Translations under genes and position numbers: made by a program
Part shown: piece by piece, positions 43,950-56,589 of the stretch
Numbering within the stretch: the first letter of the stretch is position 1
How the letters are laid out: every line of letters starts with the position of its first letter
Notes under the pieces: model-generated
The model's input: only the letters and a program-made list of their open reading frames with translations
Database searches by the model: none
Told to the model about the DNA's origin: nothing
Assembly (NCBI GenBank): GCA_015680685.1
Contig: MNCI01026298.1
Span: forward strand, 2,897 to 66,896
DNA from: Gnetum montanum
Lineage: Eukaryota > Streptophyta > Gnetopsida > Gnetales > Gnetaceae
Direction of reading: 5' to 3'
Length of the DNA: 64,000 nucleotides

Positions 43950-46928
43950 AAGTAAGGTATCAGGTTCCCTTGTTGAGTATATTCACATATAAAGTGATGG
44001 TAAATTTCAATGTGTTTGGTGCAAGAATGTTGGATCAAATTTTTGTCATGTTTATGGCATTGTTGTTATAAAAAAAAAAGATAGATGTAGATTGTTTTTG
44101 AACACCTAGGTCTTTAAGCATTTCTCTCATCCATAAAAGTTGAGCACAACAACTTCCAGTTGAGATATATTTAGGTTCTACTATAGAAAATGTCGTAGAA
44201 TTTTGCTTTTTGGATGTTCAAGAGACAAGGCTTCATCCTAGAAAAAATAAATTTTCACATGTGCTTTGATGAATCTACATCATAATATTTAGCAAGATCA
44301 ACAGGAGAGTCCTTTGGATACCAAAGGCTCTAGTTAGTAGTACCTTTTAGATAATTAAAAATTCATTTAACCATATTTAAATGAGATTATTTTAGAATGG
44401 CCTGATATCTAGCATACATTCCAACATTTAAAGTAATGTCTGGTCTACTTGTAGTTAAATAAAGTAGACTACCTATCATGCCTCTATAAATCTTGTGATC
44501 AATAGGGTTACCTAGATTATCTTTGGTAAGTTTAAAATTTGTAGCCATAGGAGTGTTCTTTACCTTGACATTGAATAGATTGAATTTGAGAAGAAGATAT
44601 TTGACATATTTGGTTTGAAAAATGAAGGTTCCTTCTTCATATTGATTAATTTGAAATCTGAAAAAAGTTTTTGAGTGCTCCCATCATGCTCATTTTGAAT
44701 TTAGACTACATAAGATCTAAGAATTTCTTACAGAGAGTTTCATTAGTAGCACCAAAAATAATATCATCAACATAAATTTGAACAATAAGTAGATCACTAT
44801 CTCCTCTTCTGAGAACCAAAGTGACATGAACCTTACCTCTTTCGAAATTATTTAATGTGAGATGTTAAGAGAGTCTATCATACTAGGCTCTAGGGGCTTT
44901 TTTAAGATCATAGATAGCCTTCTTGAGCTTGTAAACATGATCATTTTTGAGTGGATCTATAAAACCTTCAGGTTGATCAATGTAAACTTCTTCTTGTATA
45001 GTTCCATTTAGAAAGGCACTTTTCATGTCCATTTGATATAGTTTGATATTTCTACTACTAGCATATGCCAAAAGAAGTCTAATATATTCTAGTTTAGCAA
45101 CAAGAGCAAAAGCTTCATCAAATTCAATCCCTTCTTATTGAGTATACCCTTTGGCAACTAATCTTACTTTATTTTTTATAATGTTTCCATTTTCATTAGT
45201 TTTGCTTCTAGTAATCCATTTTATTCCAATAATGGGTTTATGATTTGGTCTAGACATCAATTTTCATACATCATTCTTGGCAAATTGATTTAACTCATCT
45301 TGCATAGCTAAGATCCAACCTTCTTCTCCTTCAACTTGTTTAAAGTTTTTGGGTTCAAGTTGTGAGAGATAAGTTGAATAAACAAAAAATTATTTAGTTT
45401 GGCTTCTAGTGTGAATACCATCTTCAACTTCACAAATAACATCATATAGAGAGTGAATTTTACTAATTCTAGGCACCTTGGGTTCAATAGGGGAAATCTC
45501 ATCAAATTCATCTTCTTTCTCTTCTTCATGTTCACTGTCTATTTTAGAGTTCTTGTCAACTTGAACTTGAGTGATACTAGACAGCTTTTAAACAAGAACA
45601 ACTTCATCATCAGGTTGTGCAGAGGCAATGGCATGATCATCAACTTTAACATTTATAGTTTCTTTTATAATATTTGTCCACTTATTAAAAATTCTATAAG
45701 CCTTGCTAACTAGCAAATATCCTAGGAAAATACCTTCATCAGTTTTAGAAACAAATTTTTTTTAAATTATCTTTATCATTTAGAATATAGCATTTTGAAC
45801 CAAAAACATAAAAATAACTTACTAAATTTTTTCTACTAGGTCATAATTCATGAGGAGTTTTAGAAGTAAATATTCTTATCATAACTCTATTGGAGACATA
45901 ACTAGTGTTGATGGCTTTAGCCCAAAAATGATAGAGAATATTTCAGTCATTCAATGTATTCCTTTCCATTTCATTCAAAATCCTATTATTCCTTTTGACT
46001 ACTCCATTTTGTTGAGTTCTTGAAATAGAACATTGATGAAGTACTTCTTTCATTTGATAAAGTTGCTCAGACTTGGCATTCTTGAATTCCCCTTGATTGT
46101 GAGTTCTAGTAATTTTAATGCCATAGCCTTTTTCTTTCTATATCAAATTGGAAATTCTTAAGAAGTAATCAAATACCTCATCTTTGTGATATAAGAAGGC
46201 AACACAAGTAAAATGAGAGTAATCATAAATAATAGTAAAAATGTACCATTTCTTTCTTAAAATAAGTGTCTAGGAAGGACCAACCACATCCATACGAAGA
46301 AGATCTAAGGATCAAGAGGTAGATATACAATTTTTCTTACCAAATCTTACCCTTGCTTACTTTCCTTTCTAACATTCTTCATAGGTATTTGGATTGAAAT
46401 CTTTAATTCTGGACAACCCACAAACTATTTTCTTTGTCACAAGAGTTTGAAGAATTTATTTTTTTATGTGGCCTAGCTTCCTATGCCATAGATGAGTATC
46501 ATTGGTATAACTAACTAAGCACTTGGATTCAAGGTTAGGATTATTTCAAAAATAGTTGTATAAACATTTCCTTTCCTAATTCCTTCTATCATAATATTTC
46601 TGGTGTTTAAGTCTTGTATTCTACAAGATTCTTTAGAAAAAATAACATTGAAATTTGAATCACAAAGTTGACTAATACTAAGAAGATTATGCTTTAAACC
46701 ATTAACAAAGAAAACCTTATTTACAGTTGGTAGTCCTTTACCTTTTCCTCCTATGGTACCAATATCTATTATTGAAGCCTTTATGTTGCCTCCAAACATG
46801 ATGGTTTCACAATTTTGTTCTATGAAGTGGGTAAAGTATGTTTTATCACTTGTCATGTGCCTTGAACATCCATTGTCAATATACCACATGTCATTTTTAG
46901 CATCAGAGAAGGTTATTTGAGCCATCAA
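43950..46928 (-). pseudogene. Copia pol: protease, integrase, RT, RNase H, decayed
   Basis: Protease and pre-integrase lie at 46515-46928, with WYIDNGCSRHMTSDKTYF, in which the usual DSG has become DNG, and GLKHNLLSISQLCDSNFNVI. Integrase text near 45900-46060 includes QCSISRTQQNGVVKRNNRIL. RT lies at about 44600-45320, with FLNGTIQEEVYIDQPEGFID (44883-45071) and an intact YVDD box in IVQIYVDDIIFGA near 44770. RNase H near 44100-44230 shows SKKQNS, GSCCAQLLWMREMLKDLGV. Frameshifts and stops are scattered throughout. The product would have replicated and inserted the element. Confidence 0.85.
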
Positions 46929-46969
46929 GTTCTTTTTAGGCTTCTTGGCTTCTTTTTTTTCAAACCTGC

Positions 46970-47590
46970 AAAGTTCCTTTCCTAGACTATTTTTGTAAAG
47001 ACCAAGTGTATTGATTCATTCTAAGATAGCAAAGTGCTTGAATATGACTAGATTTTCCACAAAATAAAGAATTTAAAACTCTAGGTTTTGACTCTTTACC
47101 AAACATAGATTGATTTTCTTTTGTAGAACCTTTCAGACATCCAGCTTTTTGCATTTGGTCTTTGATTTTCTCTGAAGAGTTTTTACTCATCTACTCAATC
47201 ACATTGATTATTCTTTGAATCTCTTCTTAAGACAAGAACAGTTAGCATTAAGAGATGTAATTTTCATATTCTTAATCTATAAAACATCTTTCATATCAAC
47301 ACATAAGGTTTTAAAAAAATAACTTCATGCTAAAATAGCCCATACCTTTCTTCAAAGAAAAATTCATTATTTGTCCTACCCTTATCATCTAGATTGTCAC
47401 TAGTTTGACTAATCTTACAATCATAGTTTTTCTTGTTCTTAACTATAAAAAGAGAAATGAAATATTTACCTTTGTAGATGTGATAAAGGAGTTGAATATA
47501 GTGACTAATGAAGGAAATAAGTCTCCTTGCCCAATTATGCCTAACATAGATTGCCCCTTCCATGTTCATGTTACTTTATCTTCGAGACAT
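46970..47590 (-). pseudogene. Copia gag remnant
   Basis: The segments at 46987-47190 and 47330-47569 lie between the primer site and the protease, the place of gag. A knuckle-like stretch LNSLFCGKSSHIQALCYLRM is readable near 47040-47090. This is shorter than a usual copia gag, so internal loss is likely. Confidence 0.55.
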
Positions 47591-47596
47591 AATCTT

Positions 47597-47608
47597 TTCC
47601 TAATACCA
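47597..47608 (-). promoter_or_regulatory. Copia primer binding site (initiator tRNA-Met type)
   Basis: The minus strand reads TGGTATTAGGAA just inside the LTR edge. It is a decayed form of TGGTATCAGAGC, complementary to the plant initiator tRNA-Met 3' end. Confidence 0.65.
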
Positions 47609-47610
47609 CT

Positions 47611-48930
47611 TGAGGATCATTGAACTTAGAAGGAGGGGATGAATAAGTTCCAAAAATAAAAATAATATCCACAAAAATCACACTCAATTTATACATGGTT
47701 CCCGAACTTGGGTACATCCGCACTTGGAGGGTAGTTCATTTGCACACCTCTAGACTTTATTTCTCTGAAATGTGGTTTGAAGGACACTACACCCTGTACA
47801 AGCTCTAAGCTCTACTCCAGAAAGTTTCATCATCATAAAACCACTCAACCCTATAGAATTCCAACAAGTCTAGAAAGTGATTTAAAGGATCCCACAACCT
47901 TTACAAATTAAACTCTGCTCTAAAGTGTTTTGATGCTACACAAGCATTCAATCTTGTAGTATCCTAACAAGCTCAATCATAATGCCTTCTTGCAAGAAGC
48001 ACATTAACCCTGTAGGGAAAAAAAAGAGAAAACTAAAATTACAAGGAAAGAATGTAACTCAATTACAAGTCCTTTTACTTTGAATCACAATTCACAATTC
48101 AACAACCAAACAAGCAAATGATTTGACAAATGAAATACACAAGTACAATATACAATGATTTCTTTGATAGTGATAATTGATATTCAATTCTTGTACTTTT
48201 CCCAAGAGAATGAAGTTTTCTTATAGCCTCAAAGTTTTTGAAATTACCTCAAAATTCATGCAACAACTATCTAACAGCTAGTCTAGACATCTCCTTCAAG
48301 ATTGGGACATCTCTCTAAAAATGAATTCAATTTTGGGGAGACATCTCTTCTAAAATGGAGACGTCTTTTCTTGAAAGGAGTTATCTCCTATTTGTGGGAA
48401 ACTTCTTCTCTGGGTGACCTCCACTTCAACCAAGACATCTTCTGCATATGGGAGACATCTTCTCCTAATAGGAGATGTCTCTTATTTTTGGGAGACGTCT
48501 TCTTTGCATTTGAACTTTGAATCCAAAGTCTCTTCTCAATCACTGGATCATCTTCATTTAGCTTGTAGTCTTCTTTACTCATTCATGCTCCCTTGAGTCC
48601 TTGTAGTCTTCACTTAGACAACCTTGTACACATCCATGCTATTTTAAGTCCTTGTAGTCTTTACTTTGAGATTTCTTATGGATTCCATTTTTTGAGCTCT
48701 CCTTTATGCCCTGCAAAACATCACATTCCACAAAATTTTATGTTCTCCATTTTCCTTAAGGTTTTAACATACGAAAAGGTTAATAGTGCTTCCTTTCATA
48801 TGTAAACTCTCCATTTGAGTAAGAACAAAGCTTTCATTTTCATTTCTTGTTCAAATTTTTTTGTTTTGTGACTTTGAGAGAGCTTGGATTGTGGAATCCA
48901 TGGGAGCCCCTCATCAAATACCATGTAAGA
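47611..48930 (-). repeat. Probable copia 5' LTR
   Basis: It begins TGAGGATCATTGAAC two bases from the primer site, giving a minus-strand LTR ending in CA. The outer end is not fixed; I place it near 48930. No second copy was found, so the call rests on position and the primer site. Confidence 0.5.
48285..48505 (-). repeat. Degenerate GAGACRTCTC repeats in the copia LTR
   Basis: At least seven copies of a GGAGACATCT or GGAGACGTCT-like unit occur, for example at about 48337, 48358, 48449, 48469 and 48491. The unit is itself close to palindromic (GAGACGTCTC). Spacing varies from about 20 to 90 bp. Confidence 0.6.
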
Positions 48931-49129
48931 TATGTTTCCATAGATACTACCAAAGACTTGATAATAACAATTATCACTACCATGCATAAGAATTAATAAA
49001 AATATAATATATGACTCATAGTACCTATCACTGAGTTCTTATAACAACAAAGTTATTAACCTACACAACAAGAAGCATGAAGGTTAGACAATCTCATAAG
49101 GACATGTTTGAAACTAGCCCATAATTAGA

Positions 49130-50250
49130 TGAAATTCATCTTACTAAGAAGAAGAATCAGTTAAAGTAATCATCTCACTATCATAGGAGGGATCTTATCC
49201 AAAATAATGTTTAATTCATTAACCATTTACATGTAAGAACTCAAAACTACCAAGCCTAAAAAATGTCAATAGCACCATTACCTAAGACCATAATAACTCT
49301 AAAGGGTCCTCTCCATTTTGATACTAATTATCTAGAAACATTTTTAAGCCTCATATTAAATAATAACACTAAATCACCTTTTGAGAATAACTTCCTTATA
49401 ATCTTCTTATTATGCCACATCTTTATCTGCTTCTTATACAAATGTTGCCTATTCAAAGCATCCATACAATCTTAATCTAAATGTTTAGAGAAAATAAACA
49501 AGCAAATATACATTAATCCAAGTTCATTTCCAATTAATGTTGCATTTGAAAAGACTTGTTTTGTATTGAAGAAGGAACAAGGCATGGCTTACCAAATACA
49601 ATTTCATATTAGGTAAAGTTAATAGATGATTTATATGATGTACAAATGGTCCATAATGCATTAGGTAAATGATAAGACTGATTTTTTTTGTTCTTTTCTA
49701 CAACTTTCTATAAAATATTTTTAATTTCGTTATTCATACTTTCAACTAAACCATTTGATTGAGCGTGATAGGTAGTAAAAATACAATGTACAATTTGCAT
49801 TTTTTGTAATAATTTTTCCATTATATCATTAATAAAATATGTTTCCTAATCACTAATTAAGATTTGTGGGTGCCAAAAGCATGGAATTAAGTCTTCTCTC
49901 AAGAACCTCACTACCATTTTTGCATCATCATGTCTAGTTGCTTTTGCCAAAATCCATTTGGTGACATAATCAAAAAAAATTAATATATACTTAAAAGAAT
50001 TACTTAAAGGGAAAGGGTCCATGAAATCAATTCCCCAATAATTGAAGGGCTTACACTCCACTGAGATAGGTGATAATGGCATGTCTTGCTATCTTGTGAG
50101 TCCTCCCATTCACTAGCATTAATCACATCTCTTACAATATGCATAAGTATCTTTAAACAACATAGGCCAATAAAAAACACAAACTAACCTCCACACACTC
50201 CATCATGGTTAAAAGTAATTACCTCTTATTTTTCTTATTCAGTTAGGCAT
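49130..50250 (-). pseudogene. H2 integrase, decayed
   Basis: It contains YWPMLFKDTYAYCKRCD (zinc-binding), then WGIDFMDPFPLSNSFKYILI and DYVTKWILAKATRHDDAKMV (49846-50082). YHAQSNGLVESMNNEIKNIL follows, then FGKPCLVPSS and a GPFRVIMVLGNGAIDIF tail near 49300. These are integrase core residues in the expected order. Stops are spread through it. Confidence 0.85.
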
Positions 50251-50469
50251 CATCAAATGATCTGACATTTACAAATCATGTACATGAATGTATCTTTCCA
50301 AATGAATCATTGTGCCTTGAGGAAGAAGGGTTTTTTTTATTCTTTAGTCTAAAAATTTGGTAATTTTCATTAAGGAAAATAATTAGCAATATCTACATAC
50401 CAAGGATATGGAACCTTAGAAAATAATAGCCATAGTTCAACAAGCAAATAATTGCTCATCCAAAAATGC

Positions 50470-51900
50470 ATCATTGAAGGTGTGAGATGTCTCTAAATCT
50501 ATATTATGCTTTAATTTGGACAAATGATATGTCACTAAATTTTTAGATTCATTCTTATCACAAATCACCAAATTAAATTCTTGCTCCAAAATATGTCAAT
50601 GAATCAATTTTGGAATTTTAGTTTACTTATTATGCAAATATTTTATGGCAACATGATCAGTAACCACTATAGTATGAAAACCAATTAAATAATGATGAAA
50701 TTTATCTAAACTATATATAACTACTAACATCTATTTTTTAGTAGTATTATAATTAACTTGATTATGGTTCAATATCTTAAAAATATAATAAATAACATAT
50801 GGCACATTATCTTTACACTATCCCAATACAACTTCAATTGGAAAATCTAAGGCATCTATCATAAGTTCAAAGTCTTTGCTCCAATCAAGTCCCTATAATA
50901 TTGGTGCTAAATAAAGATTAAATTTTAAGGCTTCAAATGCATTTTGGCAATCTTCATTCCATTTAAAAATAATGTCTTTTTGTAACAATTTTACCAATGA
51001 TTGAGTAATCAATGAAAAAGCTTTGATGAATCATCTATAAAAACCAACGTGTTCCAAAAATGCACACAAAATTTTAACATTAATGAAAAGAGTAAGATGA
51101 GAGATAATTTTTATTTTTTAATATCTAACAAAATTCCCTTCTTACTCATAATGTGGCCTAACATAACACTAGAAGAGATCATAAAATGACACTTTTCCCA
51201 AGATAATCTAAGACCCTTATCAATATAGCGACACAAGACCAATTCAAGATGATGCAAAGCATTAGGAAATGAATCACCATAGAATAAAAAATCATCCATG
51301 AAAAACTCAAGAAATGAATCAATAATATCTAAAAAATAGATGTCATAGCCTTGTCATAGCCCTTTGAAATGTAGCAAGAGCATTACACAACCAAAAGGAC
51401 ATACATTGAAATGCAAAAAGTTTCCCATGGTGTAGTAAATGTTATTTTATGTTGATCTTTTGGGCCAATCAAAATCTAATTATAATTGCTAAAATCATCA
51501 AGAGAAGAATAAGATTTAGGCTCTTAAAGTTTATATAAAACTTGATCTAAATATGGAAGTGGAAAGTGATCCTTTCTTGTCCATTTATTTAATTTGCAAA
51601 AATCAATACAAACATGCCAGTTACTAGACTTTTTAGGCACAACTGCAATAGGACTAACCCACTTGCAATTAGAAGTCAAATAAATAATACTTATCTAAAA
51701 AAATTTAAGAGTTCATCTTTTACCATTTGTTTCAAAGTTGGTTTTAGCCTTCTACATGGTTGCTAATGTGATCTAGCCTTAGTCTCCAAATGGATATGAT
51801 GCTAAAAAATGGATGGAGAAATCTCCTGATTAAGATCCAAAGATGACCAAGAAAAAGCTTTAAGAGAATTCTTAAAAACATGTATCAATATCTATTCTTG
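50470..51900 (-). pseudogene. H2 reverse transcriptase and RNase H, decayed
   Basis: RT shows FMDDFLFYGDSFPNALHHLE, LRLSWEKCHFMISSSVMLGH and IMSKKGILLDIKK (51111-51299), with the FMDD box intact. RNase H shows VNYNTTKK, VVIYSLDKFHHYLIGFHTIV and VTDHVAIKYL near 50620-50780. The WEKCHFM and GHIMSKKGI phrases are typical of Athila-lineage RT. Confidence 0.85.
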
Positions 51901-52134
51901 ATCAATGGTTAATCCTAAACTAATAATCAAGTTTTTATTACTCTTAGAAATAGATATTTCAAAGTGAGAAGGAAGTTCCTTTAGATCTAAAGTTACCTCC
52001 TCTGCACTTGCAATAGAATAACAATTCTCCAATTTACACAAATCCTTACCATCCAAAGCATCTTCAACTTGAGTACATGTGAGCTATCTTTGATCATCCA
52101 TGGTTACCTCTTTGTATTCTTCCAATGTTAATAC

Positions 52135-52620
52135 CTAATATGCCTCATCCCAATTGCATAATTTTGAAGAAACCATGTTTTTTATAGCATCATTAACCAT
52201 ATTAAGTGCATCAAATTGAAATTGGTTATCAAGGTTATATAAATTAAATAAAAAATTCATATTTGAAAATGTTAAAGTTATTAATCTATTTTTCACATAA
52301 ATAATTGCATCCATAGTTACTAATATAGGATAACCTAAAATCAAAGGATAAACATTATTCAATGAAGATGTATAATAATCTAGCACAATAAAATTAGTAG
52401 CATACAAAGCTTTATCTACTTGAACCAAAATATCTGTAACAATACCTTTTGAATAAATAGTAGACCCATCAACTAAAGAAATGGTAATATTGGTAGGTCT
52501 AATGTAATCATAACCTAGTGACTGCTAAATTTGAAATGACATAATATTTACACTAGCCCCTAAATCCAATAATGCATGATGAAATTTCCTATTACGAATC
52601 ATGCAAGAAATTGTAGGACT
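52135..52620 (-). pseudogene. H2 protease, decayed
   Basis: The active-site segment reads ALLDLGASVNIMSFQI, where Asp is kept in the DLGAS form usual for Athila-type proteases. It is followed by NITISLVDGSTIYSKGIVTD and the open stretch 52135-52428 with ATNFIVLDYY and YPLILGYPILVTMDAII. Confidence 0.85.
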
Positions 52621-52649
52621 ACTAGGTCTACTACCTTTTTAAGCATGCT

Positions 52650-55349
52650 AGCCTTTAAAAAATTTGTTATATTTTTAGCAAGGTTAATATTCTTGGGCAT
52701 TTTAATTTCCTTTTCATAGAACAAATTTCCTTAAGGTATTAAGCATATTAAGGGGTATCTTTAATAGCTTTTAATAATGCAACATGTAGGGTGATGTCTC
52801 TAAAAAGGTTCTCATGTTCCATGCCATCAACCTTGATTCTAATCTATGAGGAAAAGGTGCCTATAGAGAAGAAGAATTAATGGATTCCTCCAAAGGAATC
52901 TTTGGATGGTATGCTTCCTTCATAAAAATTTCCATTGCAAATATTCTTTCATATTCATCCTCTAATTCTTTTTTCTCAAAAAACCTCTAAAAAGAAGTTT
53001 GAAGATCAACAACTCCTCTACTTCTAGTCACTACATTACATTGGTTGTTATTGGTTGATGAAATCATATGTAATTCTTTTCTTCCTTGATACTTATTATT
53101 TCTTTATGTTTGTGTTGGTAATGTTTCCTTAAGTTGTAAGGCTTGAATAAGCTTAAGTATATAATCATTTTTTTGGTACAAAGTGTATTGTAAGCTCTCA
53201 TTTTGTTGTAGCATTTTCTATTGAAACTCATGGTTTTGATTAGGTCTCCAAGAGCAATTGAAATTACTATTATAATTCTAATAATTGGACCAAAATAAAG
53301 AATGAAACTAATAATTTTGGTTTTGATTAGAATTCCATCTCGTAACGAAGTTGAACTTCTTCCCTTTCCAACTTGACTTCCTACAACATTAACTTGTTCT
53401 TTAATAAATGGTAAAGTGGGACAATCATGAGCAATTAGGTCAATCTCCTCACAAATTACACAAGCATAAGAAAAATCTATACCTCTAGCCTAGGGTTTTT
53501 TAATGTTGTGAATTCCCTCATTTGTATGAACTGATGACACATGTTGTCGACACTAGAAATATTGGCCTTGCACACTAGCATTAGATGCCATAAATAAAGA
53601 TGATAATTTGTTATTAACCTTTTCAATTTGTTTTTCCAAACCTATCATCACTCTATGCCCTAACATATTAGCTCTTTTATTCTTAGGCCAACTTTTTCTC
53701 TAATCCACTATTTGATCTAATACATCAAATGTTTCCTCCAGTGTCATTCACATAGTTGTACCACCATAAGCAAAATCAATACTCTACCATGTAATAGGTA
53801 TCAAACCATCAAGGAAAAATTCCTAACAATTGACATACCAAAAAACCAAGATCAAGGTTCCCTGCCCCAATGTCTTTAAAATTCTCCAAGGCCTATTCAT
53901 AAATTTCATTTTCTCTTTGTTGAAAGCCTAATAGTTGTTTTTTATATTGATGATTTTTTGTAGAATATAAGAATCGGTTTAAAAACTCATACTTAAAACC
54001 TTCCAAAGAATAAATAGAATATTTTTTTAACTATATGTAAAATGAAAAAAAGATAATTTCTAAATGTAAGAGAAAATAAACTCATTTTATTATGTCCCAT
54101 AATGTTATTACCACATGTAACTATTAATGTTTCAACTACTTCTATATGATGATATGGGTCTTCATCATCTGAACATAGAATTGAGGAAATGTTAATAAAT
54201 TTTTAATCTCAAAAACTTGTCTAGGAGGTAATAAAAGGGGGTAGAGAGGAAGTGTTGATTTTTTCCCCATTAAATATTTTAAAGAAATTTGATTAGACAT
54301 TCCCTAACAAGGAACTTGATTCTGAAATTGTAAAAATTGATTAAATTGATTGCCCAATGGTACTAAATGATAAGGAAAAGTGTATGGTATTTGGTGCAAT
54401 TCTTGATGTGAAATTTGTGGTTGAGGAATAGATTATGTCTGAGAAGTTTACACATTGAATATCAGTTGGAAATTGTGAGGAATATGCATTAATTATTGAG
54501 TGTTAGAATAAGGCTATTGTGGTATTTGCATAAATGCAGTTCGATATGATGTTGGTGTAGAATAGTTATGCTATAAGATATAAGAACATTTTGTGGATTA
54601 AACGAAATGGTAGGTTGTGCTACTAGTTGATGAATTTGAGCCATATTAAGATAATTCATTAGGCAGTAGGTTTTTCCAATTGAAAAATTGTAGAAGAAAT
54701 GTTTGATGTGATAGGTACTTATGTTGGAATAAGAAGAGAGTTAGAAATTGGTTGATTAGGCAATGGTGGCCGTGTATTTCGGATAGCTTGTGTTAAAGCA
54801 TGCAACAGGATCTACTAATTGGCTTGTAAATGTTGTTGATGCAGTTGCTATTGGAAAAAAAATATCAAAAGGATTATTAGGAGTATTAGCATGATACATA
54901 GCATTTACTTATGAAGGAATAAATTGAGTACAACAAGATGGATCAACCATTTTTGCAGATAAAGAGAGAGTGGATTATGTAAATGGAGTAGAATCCAATT
55001 GACTTCTAGAATTTAAAATTGATATACCAAATCCAAATTTAATAGACATACTAACAATCATGGATACTTGATTAGATTGGGCAGCACTAGGAAATAGGGC
55101 TAAAAACTATCTCCCATGAGTAGTCAAAGTAATAAGAATATTAAGTCTATCTACCACGTTAATTCTAGAGCCTATACTAGTAGGTGTTTGTGGATCTAGT
55201 TGTAAAATTGGTGGTCCTTCTTGCCAAAATGAACTTTGGCCTTTTTGACCTCTAGAATTCCACGATGAAGAGGATTCTTCTAATGACATTGAAATCTTTT
55301 TAGTCATTTTCTTGGATACATATGAAGAAGGAACAATATCACATACCAA
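52650..55349 (-). pseudogene. H2 gag, decayed
   Basis: It begins at MVCDIVPSSYVSKKMTKK (55349). Near 53410-53480 a knuckle-like ACVICEEIDLIAHDCPTLPF followed by EQVNVVG matches the C-terminal gag pattern of Athila elements. Between 53590 and 53830, FLDGLIPITWYRVDFAYGGT and ETFDVLDQIVD-like text matches the conserved gag core. Many stops are present. Confidence 0.7.
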
Positions 55350-56585
55350 TCTTTAACCTTTCTCATGAGGCCAAACCATAAACCTATAATGAAATAACAA
55401 GAAAGAAACAAAAGAAAGAAAAACAACAACAAAATCAAAATCTACTATAAGAATCATTGAGTGTGAACAAGCGCTTTATCAATCATTAGTGTTTCTAAAT
55501 CAAGAAGAAACATTTGCGTAGCAATCAACATTACTTGAAATTAAAATAATTGTAATGTACACAAATTGAAAGACTGATTTGAATTCATATAAATGATAAA
55601 AATAAAGAAAAATAAAAAATTAAACAAAATTTCAATCTAGAATATATTAATTAGTGTCAAAATTTTAAGCTATCATTCTTTCATTCTTGCACTATAGAAT
55701 GTTGGAATCAATAAAATGGAGGATTGTGGGTTGTATGGGGTTAAGTTGTCAGAATTATGGTGAAGAACACTTAAGATTAATTAACTTTTGACAAAAAAAT
55801 AACTATCTTATTATTCAATCTCAATACAACAATCTCATTATAGTAAACTTAAATTCTTTATTTTTAAATCTATTTGAGTATCTATTCATTATCTTTATCT
55901 CTCTTCTATTATAGTTCTACTTCAATTCATCATGAAAAAAAATTTAATTAATGGTTGCACTAACTTTCAACTAATGGATGCAACTTGGTGCAAGTCAAAC
56001 CTAGATCATAGCTTCCTACTTGAAGAAGATTCATCAAGTTAATCAACTACTATGAAGGATTGCAATTAGTAGTCTCGAAAAACTATTTTCAATGGTTGAG
56101 TATTCAAATTCTAACAAATGAGTAACCGATTAGGCCAAAGGATCCATTATGACTATGACAATGATGTGAGTTTCAAGGACTTGCACTAATGGATTTACTT
56201 TTTTGTTGCAAAATAAGTTGCAAGTGGCTACAAACCGCAACTAGAAGAAACTATGTGCTACAAGCTCATTTAGGTCGCATGAGCATGTAGTATACTAAAC
56301 TTGATTTAACTTCGTGTGCTACAAAATCTCTATTTGAAGCTAACTCCATTAGTTCCTTATTCCTCTATCTTCTAAAAATTGACTCCCAGTAGTCATATGA
56401 TAGGCATTATTCCTTTCATGATTTTAAAACTCATTAAAAATCAAGTTCTAATTTAAGATCTTGAGCTATGGGTGGTTGTGGATCACATGAGCTCATAGCT
56501 TCCTAACCAAGTCTAAAATTGGAGATTTTAAAGTACAAAGGAGCATCAATTAATGTTCTAATAGAGACCTTCCATTCTTGTTCCA
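55350..56585. other. Region between H2 gag and E3
   Basis: AT-rich sequence without a recognisable gene. By position it should hold the H2 leader and 5' LTR and the truncated edge of E3, but no primer site or TG/CA edge could be supported. Confidence 0.4.
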
Positions 56586-56589
56586 ATTC

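Larger units (their letters stand above)
43930..48930 (-). mobile_element. Ty1/copia retrotransposon relic, 3' LTR not found
   Basis: On the minus strand the order is LTR, primer site, gag, protease, integrase, RT, RNase H, which is the copia order (integrase before RT). The left end is ragged near 43930. The right LTR edge is estimated. No target duplication can be set. Confidence 0.8.
49130..55350 (-). mobile_element. H2: second Athila-like gypsy subfamily, decayed
   Basis: The minus strand holds gag, protease, RT/RNase H and integrase in gypsy order. The wording differs clearly from E0/E2/H1, with protease LLDLGASVNIM and RT MDDFLFYGDSFPNALHHLE. LTRs could not be delimited; the flanks 48930-49130 and 55380-56580 are the candidates. 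Confidence 0.8.

Noticed and set aside
48285-48505. CRISPR-like array of short repeats
   Set aside because: Units are degenerate, unevenly spaced and lie in a eukaryotic LTR; there are no constant-length spacers.
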